In this document: positions 32,943 to 40,044 of the stretch, one piece after another
Position numbering within the stretch: position 1 is the first letter of the stretch
How the letters are laid out: each line of letters starts with the position of its first letter
NCBI RefSeq assembly: GCF_042139015.1
Contig: NZ_JBHIKY010000029.1
Coordinates: 1-40,044, forward strand
Direction of reading: 5' to 3'
Source: JBHIKY01 sp042139015
GTDB lineage: Bacteria > Bacillota > Bacilli > Bacillales > Marinococcaceae
Length of the DNA: 40,044 bases
Made by a program: the position numbers and the translations under genes
The notes under the pieces: generated by a model
The model's input: only the letters and a program-made list of their open reading frames with translations
What the model was told of the DNA's origin: nothing
The model's database searches: none

Positions 32943-34291
32943 TCTCGATCACCCCGGCTTTCAATTCCCCTCTGCTCCAGCTCATGCTCGACTGGATTGT
33001 GTTTGTACATCCGTCGGAGAACAAGGCTGCATGAAATTCCGAGCAGGGCATATAATCCGATAAACAAATACAGCATCGAGTCGACATGATCTGCTGTTGT
33101 GGCTCCTTCCGGCGTTCTCATAATCCCGTACAGAATCCAGGGCTGTCTGCCGATCTCCGCGAACACCCAGCCAAATTCAATTGCGAGAAAAGAAAGCGGC
33201 CCGCCGATAAAAATTCCACGCAGCAGCCATTTATTTGAGAGCCAGCTTTTTTTCCACCAGGAAAAGGCGACATATAAACCGGAGATCGCAAACAGATACA
33301 TTCCGATGGCAACCATTCCATCAAATAAATAATGCACAAACAGCGGCGGCGTGTCTCGTTCAGGAAACTCCTCGAGCCCTATCACTTCAGAGCCAGGATC
33401 TCCGTGCGCAAGCACACTGAGCGCATACGGAATTTCAAGCGCATAGGATACATTATTATCGTCATCCAGAACCCCCCCGACGATTAATGGTGCTTCCGTT
33501 TCCGTTTCAAAATGCCATTCTGCTGCCGCAAGCTTCTCCGGCTGGTATTCAGCAAGATATTTTCCAGACAAATCTCCAATAAGAACTGTTGCAATGGAAA
33601 ATATAAAAGCAGAGGTCATCGTCATATGCAGTGCTTTTTTGTGATAGACATGGTTGTTTCCTTTCAGAAGCTTATATGCTGCAATCATACCGAGCACAAA
33701 GGCAGACGTTAAGTAGCAGGTAACAATGACATGAGCGGTTTTAGTCGGCGTTGCCGGATTAAACATCGCAGCAAGTGGATCAATATTAGTCAATACACCA
33801 TTTGTTATTTCAAACCCCTGCGGAGCGTTCATAAATGAATTAACAGTCGTGATGAAAAAAGCAGAAAAGGATGCTCCGATAACGACGGGGATGAGAATAA
33901 TGAAATGAAGTGCTTTGTTCTTAAAACGATCCCACGTATACAAATAAATACCGAGAAAAATAGCTTCAAAGAAAAACGCGAATGTTTCCATAAACAGCGG
34001 CAGCGAAATCGTCTGACCAGCCAGCTGCATAAAGTTCGGCCACAGCAGGCTAAGCTGCAGACCAATCGATGTCCCTGTGACGACACCGACGGCTACCGTA
34101 ACGACAAATCCTCGTGCCCACCGTCTTGCAAGAAGCCGGTAATGCTCATCATTTTTACGCAGGCCCATCCATTCAGCCAGTGCAATCATTATGGGTATAC
34201 CTACACCGACAGTGGCAAACAGGATATGAAACCCCAGCGTCAGGCCGGTTAATATCCTGCTGTAAATGGCGGGATCGTATTCCATAAACAT
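32939..34291 (-). CDS. cydA: cytochrome bd ubiquinol oxidase subunit I
   Basis: CydA carries the hemes of bd oxidase, a high-affinity quinol oxidase used at low oxygen. Visible marks: His22 in TLGFHILF (equivalent to the b595 ligand), ETFAFFFEAIFLGIYLYTWDRF with the conserved glutamates, AHVIVTCYLTSAF, and GRQPW near the C-terminus. The quinol loop is short, as in Firmicutes. ATG at 34289-34291 follows AAAGGAGG at 6 nt; the frame opens 30 bp earlier. Product 450 aa. Upstream is a hairpin that could act as attenuator. Confidence 0.95.
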   Translation of the reverse strand: MFMEYDPAIYSRILTGLTLGFHILFATVGVGIPIMIALAEWMGLRKNDEHYRLLARRWARGFVVTVAVGVVTGTSIGLQLSLLWPNFMQLAGQTISLPLFMETFAFFFEAIFLGIYLYTWDRFKNKALHFIILIPVVIGASFSAFFITTVNSFMNAPQGFEITNGVLTNIDPLAAMFNPATPTKTAHVIVTCYLTSAFVLGMIAAYKLLKGNNHVYHKKALHMTMTSAFIFSIATVLIGDLSGKYLAEYQPEKLAAAEWHFETETEAPLIVGGVLDDDNNVSYALEIPYALSVLAHGDPGSEVIGLEEFPERDTPPLFVHYLFDGMVAIGMYLFAISGLYVAFSWWKKSWLSNKWLLRGIFIGGPLSFLAIEFGWVFAEIGRQPWILYGIMRTPEGATTADHVDSMLYLFIGLYALLGISCSLVLRRMYKHNPVEHELEQRGIESRGDRE

Positions 34292-34331
34292 ACGCTTCCT
34301 CCTTTCTGCTTTCTCCTCCATGCTTACAATG

Positions 34332-34382
34332 AAAAAAGTGGAGACGTCTCATCTACTAAAGAGAATTCCCCACTTGATTATA
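34332..34382 (-). terminator. ytoP terminator or cyd attenuator, overlapped by a -10 box
   Basis: On the minus strand AGTGGGGA (34367-34374) pairs with TCTCCACT (34337-34344), followed by TTTTTT (34332-34337). It ends ytoP transcripts, yet a perfect TATAAT (34377-34382) lies directly upstream and no other promoter is visible before cydA, so transcripts from that box would also run into it. The loop contains the 10-bp palindrome GAGACGTCTC (34341-34350). Confidence 0.65.
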
Positions 34383-34399
34383 GACTTTTACGTTCAAAA

Positions 34400-35473
34400 C
34401 TAAACGTTTTTATGGATCGTTTCCAACGTGCTTTTATCTGTATTTCTTACAAGAGTAATAAGTAATTCCTTTGCCGCTGCATAATCATCGATATGCAGCA
34501 TGGAGGCGGCAGTATGAATATAGCGGGAGCAGACGCCTACTACAGCGGACGGTACACCTTCATTTGTTACATGCACCCTTCCGGCATCAGTCCCTCCCTG
34601 GGATACAAAAAATTGATAAGGTATATCATTCGATTCAGCTGTATCAAGAATAAATTCGCGCATTCCCCGGTGAGTAACCATCGTCCGGTCGAAAATACGG
34701 AGCAGTGCTCCACTTCCCATCTGCCCAAAAGCATCCTTGCCGCCTGTTGCATCATTGGCCGGGCTGGCATCCATTGCATAAAATACGTCCGGTTTAATCA
34801 TCGAAGCTGCCGTCTGGGCTCCCCGAAGTCCTACTTCCTCCTGCACTGTAGCACCAGAATAAAGGGTGTTAGGGAGGGTTTCCTTATGAAGATCTTTTAA
34901 GAGCTCTATCGAAAGTCCAACTCCGTAACGGTTGTCCCATGATTTCGCAAGAATCTTCTTGTCGTTTGCCATCGGAGTGAATGGACATATCGGCAGAATC
35001 TGCTGGCCGGGCTTAATTCCAATTGATTCGGCATCCTCTTTGTCGTCTGCTCCGACATCTATGTACATTTTCTTAAGCGGCATCGGCTTAGAACGCTGTG
35101 AATCCTCCAGCAGATGCGGCGGAACAGAGCCGATTACCCCAATAACCGGTCCGTGGTCGGTAATAACCTGTACACGCTGAGCAAGCAGAACCTGGCTCCA
35201 CCATCCTCCAAGCGTTTCAAAACGTATCATTCCATTTTTATTAATCGATTTAACCATGAAGCCTACTTCATCCATGTGACCCGCAGCCATTACAACCGGT
35301 CCATCCTCCGGCCCGGATTTCCTGCCGAACAGACTGCCCAGGTTATCCTGAACGAGCTCATCACTATACTTTCCTAGCTCTTTTTTCATATACTCCCTGA
35401 CCTTATGTTCAAAGCCCGGCGCACCCGGCAGCTCTGTTAAGGTTTTAAACATATTCATCGTGTCCTGATTCAT
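34400..35473 (-). CDS. ytoP: M42 family metallo-aminopeptidase
   Basis: An M42 (glutamyl/deblocking aminopeptidase-type) dinuclear zinc peptidase of the cytoplasm. Metal and catalytic motifs are intact: AAGHMDEVG, KSWDNRYGVG, VQEEVGLRGAQ, AMDASPA and the last ligand in SRYIHTAASM. Length 357 aa as usual. ATG at 35471-35473 follows AAAGGTG at 7 nt. Located next to ytzB as in B. subtilis. Confidence 0.94.
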   Translation of the reverse strand: MNQDTMNMFKTLTELPGAPGFEHKVREYMKKELGKYSDELVQDNLGSLFGRKSGPEDGPVVMAAGHMDEVGFMVKSINKNGMIRFETLGGWWSQVLLAQRVQVITDHGPVIGVIGSVPPHLLEDSQRSKPMPLKKMYIDVGADDKEDAESIGIKPGQQILPICPFTPMANDKKILAKSWDNRYGVGLSIELLKDLHKETLPNTLYSGATVQEEVGLRGAQTAASMIKPDVFYAMDASPANDATGGKDAFGQMGSGALLRIFDRTMVTHRGMREFILDTAESNDIPYQFFVSQGGTDAGRVHVTNEGVPSAVVGVCSRYIHTAASMLHIDDYAAAKELLITLVRNTDKSTLETIHKNV

Positions 35474-35556
35474 ACATGCACACCTTTCGCCTAGCGTAAT
35501 AACTTACATTTTACCGAAATAAAATGTTTTTTTCTACCATTCCCTTCGGTTATTGA

Positions 35557-35585
35557 TTGGAAAATTTCATCGTTTTCGATATACT
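35557..35585 (+). promoter_or_regulatory. ytzB promoter
   Basis: TTGGAA (35557-35562), 17-bp spacer, TATACT (35580-35585). This fixes the ytzB start downstream of an earlier in-frame start codon. Confidence 0.8.
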
Positions 35586-35619
35586 AAGAGGAAATCAGCT
35601 AGGAAAGGCAGGTTATGGT

Positions 35620-35925
35620 ATGAAAACGAAAGATATTCTTATTGGAGCAGGTGTTGGATTTTTGGCAGGGTATGCATTAAAAGAGTATACAAACAAAGAC
35701 CAGATATCCCCAGAGAAAGCATTAAAGACTGTAAAAGAAAACATTCAGGACCACATTCCTGTGAACGGCTCCTGGATTCACATGACTCCCGAAAGCTATA
35801 AAAAAGACGACCTCGAATATAATGTGTACCGCGGCGGTATTTCCAGCACAAAGGAAGGCGAGACGAAGCAGATGGACTTTATCGTCGATGCCAAAACAGG
35901 AACAATACTTGAGTTAACATCCTAA
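35620..35925 (+). CDS. ytzB: PepSY-domain protein YtzB
   Basis: A 101-aa protein: N-terminal hydrophobic segment (DILIGAGVGFLAGYALKEY) and one PepSY domain (ISPEKALKTVKENIQD to MDFIVDAKTGTILEL). PepSY proteins are proposed to modulate peptidases in the envelope, which would fit the neighbouring ytoP, but that is unproven. The ATG at 35620 is chosen because an upstream in-frame start at 35557 coincides with the -35 box. Confidence 0.85.
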   Translation: MKTKDILIGAGVGFLAGYALKEYTNKDQISPEKALKTVKENIQDHIPVNGSWIHMTPESYKKDDLEYNVYRGGISSTKEGETKQMDFIVDAKTGTILELTS

Positions 35926-35960
35926 TACGCTCCAGCACGATTTGCTTTCCGCAAAAATTC

Positions 35961-35999
35961 AAAAAAGGGCACGGCTTTCAAAGCCGCTGCCCTTTTTTC
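35961..35999. terminator. bidirectional terminator between ytzB and fruA
   Basis: AAAAAAGGGCA and TGCCCTTTTTT flank an inner GGCTTT/AAAGCC stem. Runs of A and T on both sides serve converging ytzB (plus) and fruA (minus). Confidence 0.9.
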
Positions 36000-37892
36000 T
36001 TATTTGACTGGTTTTTTCAAGGCACCGAGCAGCAATGCGGTGACTGCTGCCCCAATTAGTATCGAAACAACGTACATGATGGCACTTCCGCCCTGAACGG
36101 TCGGGATGACAAATAATCCGCCGTGAGGAGCCGGGAGTCCGATGCCAAAAATCATCGCAAGTGCTCCGGCCGTAGCAGAACCGATAATAATGGACGGAAT
36201 CACCCGGCCTGGATCTGCAGCCGCAAATGGAATCGCGCCTTCTGTAATAAAGAAGGAACCGAGAAAATAATTGGATACTCCAGCTTCTCGTTCTTCCTTT
36301 GTAAATTTATTCTTAAAAATCGTCGTCGCTATTGCAATTCCAAGCGGCGGCACCATTCCGCCGGCCATGATCGCTGCGTGCGGACCAAAGTTTCCTGCAT
36401 CTATCATCGCAATACCGAACGTAAAGGCTGCCTTGTTGACAGGTCCACCCATGTCAACCGCCATCATCCCTCCGAGAATGATGCCAAGGATAACAATGTT
36501 TCCTGTACTCATGCCTCCGAGCCAGTTTTCGAGAAACGTATTAAATGCACTGACAGGTGTATTAATGACAAAGTGCATCAGCAGGCCGACAATGAAAATA
36601 CTTAATACCGGGTAGAATAAAATTGTCTTAATACCATCAAGAACCTTCGGTAGACCAGAAAGCATCTGTTTAAGCAGAATGACTATATAGCCTGCCAGGA
36701 ACCCGGCAATTAATCCACCGAGAAAGCCTGCTCCTCCGGTAGTTGCCATCAAACCCCCGATCATCCCCGGAGCAAAGCCGGGACGATCCGCTATGCTCAT
36801 CGCGATAAAGCCGGCAAGCACTGCGACCATCAATTGAAAGGCGTGCTCTCCCCCAATGCTGTTCAGCGCCGCTGCAAAGGCATTGTAGGAGGGATCTTCA
36901 GGGTCGGCTGAATTAATTCCGAAAAAGAAAGAAATAGCAATGAGAACCCCGCCGCCAACCACAAATGGAAGCATGTTTGATACTCCATTCATGAGGTGCT
37001 TGTAAAATCCGCTTCTTCCTTTGCTGCCGGAAGCCTGGGCACTGCCTCCGCCTTCGCCTTTGTAAATAGGTGCTTCTCCGCCGCTCGCCTGCTGAAGAAG
37101 CTCCTTCGGCCTGCGGATACCATCGGTTACGCCCCGCACGAGAACTGGCCTGCCATCAAAACGGTCCATTTCCACCTTCGTGTCTGAAGCAATGATAATC
37201 GCTTCGGCGTTAGCAATTTCCTCTTGTGTCAGCCGGTTTCTGACACCGTCAGAGCCGTTGGTTTCTACTTTTATGGAAAGGCCGAGCTCCTTCGCTTTAT
37301 CCTTCAGCGCGTCCGCCGCCATGTAAGTGTGAGCGATTCCGGTTGGACAGCCTGTTACCGCAAGAATCTGCACAGCTCCGCTTGAAGAACTTGATACCGC
37401 CTGAGAGGACTGCTCTTCTTCATCCGCGCCAAGCTTTTCTTTTTCCTTTTCATCAATCAGCTGTAAAATCTCTTCATTAGAATCCGCTTTAAGCAAAGAA
37501 GCTCTGAAACCTTCATCCATCAGTAGTGTCGATAGACGGGACAGTGTCTGCAGATGTGCTTCATTGGCTCCTTCACTTGCAGCAATCATAAAAAACAAAT
37601 GAGATGGCTGGCCGTCAAGAGATTCATAGTCTGCCCCTTCAACAGACCGGCCAAATGCAATGGCTGGTGTTTTAACCGCATTCGTTTTCGCATGCGGAAT
37701 TGCGACACCTTCACCAATGCCTGTGGTGCTTTCAGCTTCTCTTGCAAGAATGGCTTCTTTATAACCTTTACGGTCATTCAAACGTCCGCCGCGATCGAGT
37801 ACATCGACAAGCTCGTCAATGATGGCATCCTTCTGTGATGCCTGCAAATTGAGAATCATCGTATCTGTTTTTAACAGCTCAGTAATTTTCAC
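36000..37892 (-). CDS. fruA: PTS fructose transporter subunit IIABC
   Basis: Imports fructose and phosphorylates it to fructose 1-phosphate. Domain order: EIIA with phospho-His67 (EGVAIPHAKT), a Ser/Glu-rich linker, EIIB with phospho-Cys182 (VTGCPTGIAHTYMAA), a Gly/Ser-rich linker, then an EIIC of about eight membrane helices from residue 300 (GVSNMLPFVVGGGVLIA). Length 630 aa is typical for FruA. GTG start follows GGGGTG at 7 nt. Last gene of fruRKA, 30 bp after fruK; the product is the substrate of FruK. Confidence 0.95.
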   Translation of the reverse strand: MKITELLKTDTMILNLQASQKDAIIDELVDVLDRGGRLNDRKGYKEAILAREAESTTGIGEGVAIPHAKTNAVKTPAIAFGRSVEGADYESLDGQPSHLFFMIAASEGANEAHLQTLSRLSTLLMDEGFRASLLKADSNEEILQLIDEKEKEKLGADEEEQSSQAVSSSSSGAVQILAVTGCPTGIAHTYMAADALKDKAKELGLSIKVETNGSDGVRNRLTQEEIANAEAIIIASDTKVEMDRFDGRPVLVRGVTDGIRRPKELLQQASGGEAPIYKGEGGGSAQASGSKGRSGFYKHLMNGVSNMLPFVVGGGVLIAISFFFGINSADPEDPSYNAFAAALNSIGGEHAFQLMVAVLAGFIAMSIADRPGFAPGMIGGLMATTGGAGFLGGLIAGFLAGYIVILLKQMLSGLPKVLDGIKTILFYPVLSIFIVGLLMHFVINTPVSAFNTFLENWLGGMSTGNIVILGIILGGMMAVDMGGPVNKAAFTFGIAMIDAGNFGPHAAIMAGGMVPPLGIAIATTIFKNKFTKEEREAGVSNYFLGSFFITEGAIPFAAADPGRVIPSIIIGSATAGALAMIFGIGLPAPHGGLFVIPTVQGGSAIMYVVSILIGAAVTALLLGALKKPVK

Positions 37893-37922
37893 TCTACTTC
37901 ACCCCTTTATAATATTCAGCCG

Positions 37923-38846
37923 TTAAGTGGCCTGAAGCTCCTTTATCGTGACTGCCTGCTCAAGTCTCTCTACCTCTTCTTTTGTACAAAACCCCTCTGA
38001 ATAAGCAGTGGCACTGCCTGCTGCTACTGCATAAGCAAGAATTTTTTCAGGGTTCTCTGTGTGCTGATGCTTCGCGAGAAATCCAGCCACAAGCGAATCT
38101 CCTGCCCCAACGGAGTTAACGAGTTTTCCAGCCGGTGGCTTTGCCAGCAGAACTTTGGCGCTGCTGATATATAATGCTCCTTCTCCCGCCATTGAAATCA
38201 CTGCGTGGTTCACCCCGTAATCAGCAATTAACCGTTTTCCAGCGACAATGATTTCATTAAGGCTTGATAAGGATGTTTCGTATAATTCAGCCAATTCAAG
38301 ATGATTTGGCTTGATAAAATAAGGAGAAGCAGCGAGTGCTTTCTTGAGAGGCAGGCCGCTTGAATCAAGGTAAACATTAATTTCCTTGTCACAGATCACA
38401 TCCATAAATTGTTTATAAATGTGGGGTACAAGATTTTTTGGCACACTGCCTGCCAATACGAGCTGATCGCCATTATTCAGTCCAGCCAATTGCTTTTCAA
38501 GCTGCTTTATATTAGCTGTAGTGATTTCCGGGGACGCCCCATTAATCTCTGTCTCTTCTCCACCACGTATTTTTACATTAATTCTTGTGTCTCCGTTTAC
38601 TTCGATAAAATCTGTCGAAATATTCTCTTCTGCCAGTGTGTCTATTACATATTTTCCAGTAAACCCGCCGGCAAACCCAAGCGCAGCACTCGTTTCTCCA
38701 AGTACATGCAGTACTCTTGATACATTAATCCCTTTTCCGCCGGGGTATTTTAATTCTTTTTCAGTTCTATTGATAATACCGGTTTGAAAGTTTGTCAGTT
38801 CAACGACATAGTCCACAGCAGGGTTAAGCGTTACTGTATAAATCAT
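37923..38846 (-). CDS. fruK: 1-phosphofructokinase
   Basis: Phosphorylates fructose 1-phosphate to fructose 1,6-bisphosphate. PfkB-family marks: PGGKGINVSRVLHVLGE near the N-terminus and the C-terminal NSVGAGDSLVAGFLA with the catalytic Asp. 307 aa. The ATG overlaps the fruR stop by 4 bp (ATGA). Confidence 0.95.
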   Translation of the reverse strand: MIYTVTLNPAVDYVVELTNFQTGIINRTEKELKYPGGKGINVSRVLHVLGETSAALGFAGGFTGKYVIDTLAEENISTDFIEVNGDTRINVKIRGGEETEINGASPEITTANIKQLEKQLAGLNNGDQLVLAGSVPKNLVPHIYKQFMDVICDKEINVYLDSSGLPLKKALAASPYFIKPNHLELAELYETSLSSLNEIIVAGKRLIADYGVNHAVISMAGEGALYISSAKVLLAKPPAGKLVNSVGAGDSLVAGFLAKHQHTENPEKILAYAVAAGSATAYSEGFCTKEEVERLEQAVTIKELQAT

Positions 38847-39598
38847 GTTGTCACGACCTTTATTTGTGTTTCAGATTGCAGCTCCTGCTGCTGATCTGTA
38901 GCCAGCTTGTCTGAAGTGATGATCGATGCTTCATCGAGAGAAGCGACACGGGCGAAAGATACCTCTCCAATCTTTGCCTGATCTGCGAGTACATACGTTT
39001 TCGCTGACAGGGATAGAGCAGTTCTCTTAATAAGAGCTTCGTCCGGGTCCGGAGTTGTATATCCAAAGCGTTTGTCTATGCCATTTATGCCGAGAAAGCA
39101 GAGATCAAACCGAAATTCACGAAGTGCGGCAGCGGCTTTGTCACCAACGAGTGCCGCCGTTCCCTGTTTCGCCTTCCCTCCAAGGACGTATGTGTCTATT
39201 CCAGCGTCTAGCAAAATCTGTACATGCGGAATCCCGTTTGTGACCACTACGACATCCTTGTGCTCTAAATATGGAATCACTTCCAACGTCGTTGTACCGG
39301 CGTCAAGAAACAGGCAGTCCTTCTCTTTAACCAGGGCAGCAGCAGCGGCAGCAATTTTTTTCTTTTCCGGCTGATTAATACTCTGCTTTTCCACGAGCGT
39401 AGCTTCATCCGTCTTTCGTTTCGACAAGGAAGCCCCGCCATGTACACGCTTTACTGCACTTTCTTTTTCTAAATCAGTAAGATCCCGGCGGATCGTAGAT
39501 TCCGATGCTCCGGTATTCTTTACAAGTTCTTGTACAGAAACGACATCTTTTTCCTTTAATGCAAGAAGGATTGCGTCTCTGCGCTGGGCATTCAACAA
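38843..39598 (-). CDS. fruR: DeoR-family fructose operon repressor
   Basis: FruR represses the operon; fructose 1-phosphate is the usual inducer. N-terminal DeoR winged helix (VQELVKNTGASESTIRRDLTDLEK) and C-terminal sugar-phosphate isomerase-like domain (DAGTTTLEVI, KRTALSLSAKTYVLAD). TTG at 39596-39598 is chosen: AAAGGGGTGG lies 5 nt upstream and MLNAQRRD then aligns with the usual FruR start, whereas GTG at 39607 overlaps that site. Product 251 aa. First gene, likely autoregulated through the repeats upstream. Confidence 0.93.
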   Translation of the reverse strand: MLNAQRRDAILLALKEKDVVSVQELVKNTGASESTIRRDLTDLEKESAVKRVHGGASLSKRKTDEATLVEKQSINQPEKKKIAAAAAALVKEKDCLFLDAGTTTLEVIPYLEHKDVVVVTNGIPHVQILLDAGIDTYVLGGKAKQGTAALVGDKAAAALREFRFDLCFLGINGIDKRFGYTTPDPDEALIKRTALSLSAKTYVLADQAKIGEVSFARVASLDEASIITSDKLATDQQQELQSETQIKVVTT

Positions 39599-39626
39599 GA
39601 GAACCACCCCTTTCTCCCAAATAGGA

Positions 39627-39640
39627 AAGCAAGCGCTTTC
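39627..39640. promoter_or_regulatory. cre site in the fruR leader
   Basis: GGAAAGCGCTTGCT on the minus strand matches 11 of 14 cre positions with the AAAGCGCTT core. It lies downstream of the fruR -10, a roadblock-type position for CcpA. The same bases form a 7-bp hairpin (GGAAAGC/GCTTTCC). Confidence 0.6.
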
Positions 39641-39657
39641 CTTTTTTTGTTACTATT

Positions 39658-39686
39658 ATTCTACAACCATTTTCAATCAAAATCAA
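39658..39686 (-). promoter_or_regulatory. fruRKA promoter
   Basis: TTGATT (39681-39686), 17-bp spacer, TAGAAT (39658-39663) on the minus strand. The -35 lies inside the repeat cluster upstream. Confidence 0.75.
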
Positions 39687-39740
39687 TCATTTTTAATCAT
39701 TTAATGATTTTTTTTGAATGAAATTGATTGATTTTGAATA
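39671..39740. promoter_or_regulatory. cluster of TGATT/AATCA repeats, probable FruR operators
   Basis: CAATCA occurs three times (AATCAAAATCAATCA, then AATCATTTAATGATT) and the inverse TGATTGATTTTGAAT follows on the other side, forming direct and inverted repeats across and upstream of the fruR -35. DeoR-family repressors bind such short repeats. The exact operator units are not resolved. Confidence 0.5.
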
Positions 39741-39746
39741 AGAAAA

Positions 39747-39870
39747 AAACGGGCAACACCCGCCCGATCGAGTTTGTATCAAAAGTTGTTTTATAAAATT
39801 TTCATCCCTCCTTTGGTGGTTGAAATCATATCAAAACAAGTTATGGGGCTGTAGCAAAAGCCCCTTTTTA
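39747..39870 (+). ncRNA. candidate small RNA with a C-rich anti-Shine-Dalgarno loop
   Basis: The plus strand carries a 5' hairpin (CGGGC 39750-39754 / GCCCG 39762-39766). A mid stem follows (39783-39792 with 39833-39842, 9 of 10 pairs) closed further by TTTCA/TGAAA (39800-39804, 39821-39825); its loop exposes TCCCTCCTTT at 39805-39814, complementary to AAAGGAGGGA. A terminator (GGGGCT/AGCCCC, 39845-39864) with TTTTT ends it. The promoter is weak (TTGAAT 39714-39719, GAATAA 39736-39741). The minus strand also reads as AAAGGAGGGATGAAAATTTTATAA, a ribosome-binding site and 4-codon frame ending before a terminator at 39747-39766, so the strand is uncertain. Confidence 0.4.
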
Positions 39871-39905
39871 TAGAAAAAGTAGTATCCTAAATAGAAGATA
39901 GCAGG

Positions 39906-39960
39906 GGACAAGTCCGAAGACTCCTGTGGGAAGAGCAGCGAGGCTGCTGAAAAACCTGCA
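39906..39960. repeat. partial copy of a common Bacillaceae intergenic repeat
   Basis: GTCCGAAGACTCCTGTGGGA followed by AGAGCAGCGAGGCTGCTGAAAAACC resembles one half of an interspersed repeat that I have seen between Bacillaceae genes; a counterpart of the other half lies near 6111-6137. From 39599 to 40044 there is no protein gene. Confidence 0.45.
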
Positions 39961-39986
39961 TTTTATCTCCAACAAAAACGGAAGTT

Positions 39987-40030
39987 CAAAAAAGGACCCT
40001 TTTATTCCTCTATTGGAATAAAAGGGTCCT
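39987..40030 (-). terminator. terminator of a minus-strand gene beyond the right edge
   Basis: A perfect 16-bp stem (39993-40008 with 40015-40030) is followed on the minus strand by TTTTT (39988-39992). Confidence 0.85.
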
Positions 40031-40044
40031 AAAATTTCAGATGT

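Noticed and set aside
39616..39655. GGAAAGC/GCTTTCC hairpin with a T-run, read as a plus-strand terminator
   Set aside because: No plus-strand transcript would end there; the sequence is better explained as a cre site in the fruR leader.
1..40044. CRISPR arrays, rRNA or tRNA genes, prophage or defence islands
   Set aside because: No regularly spaced repeats, no tRNA or rRNA sequences and no phage, toxin-antitoxin or defence protein families were seen; gene content is conserved Bacillaceae core.

Overview
The window is chromosomal DNA from a Bacillaceae bacterium, most likely a salt- and/or alkali-adapted one. The gene order ezrA-hisJ-refZ-ytsP-rpsD-tyrS-acsA-acuABC-motPS-ccpA-aroA-ytxHG-murC-sftA-ytpRQP-ytoQ-ytoP-ytzB follows the corresponding Bacillus subtilis segment closely. 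Ribosome-binding sites are strong GGAGG types with frequent GTG/TTG starts, and promoters are classic sigma-A. A MotP/MotS stator, a very acidic extracellular tail on the class A PBP and an acidic exported protein near ezrA suggest salt or alkaline adaptation; this is an inference.

Layout. 1-400: no complete gene; divergent repeats and perhaps the end of a plus-strand gene. 0.4-7.5 kb: an acidic membrane-anchored protein, ezrA (division), hisJ (histidine synthesis), refZ (TetR-type regulator), a free-methionine-sulfoxide reductase, rpsD behind a structured S4 leader, then tyrS behind a tyrosine T-box. 7.9-11.1 kb: a large bifunctional penicillin-binding protein with an FN3-like domain and a ~185-residue Asp/Glu/Ser/Asn tail. 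11.3-15.8 kb: acetate module, acsA divergent from acuABC (AcuA acetylates and AcuC deacetylates AcsA). 15.9-19.8 kb: motP-motS, ccpA and aroA (chorismate mutase-DAHP synthase). 20.4-22.8 kb: ytxG-ytxH and murC.

22.9-25.2 kb is less standard: an unrecognised 213-aa protein, a short-type nicotinate phosphoribosyltransferase whose 5' end is duplicated in a 134-bp tandem repeat, a small MITE-like element and a 62-aa protein. 25.4-31.6 kb: sftA, ytpR, ytpQ, ytpP, a PfoR/EIIC-like membrane protein with an Fnr-type box at its promoter, and ytoQ. 31.8-34.3 kb: cytochrome bd operon cydA-cydB plus a 31-codon cydS. 34.4-35.9 kb: ytoP and ytzB. 36.0-39.6 kb: fructose operon fruR-fruK-fruA with cre and putative FruR sites. 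39.6-40.0 kb has no protein gene but holds a candidate small RNA with an anti-Shine-Dalgarno loop.

Most of the window is ordinary conserved core. The points most worth a second look are the candidate sRNA at 39.75 kb, the 134-bp duplication that creates an upstream ORF overlapping the pncB start, the tiny cydS, the attenuator-like hairpin ahead of cydA, and a compact multi-stem element with a GNRA tetraloop between ytoQ and cydS.
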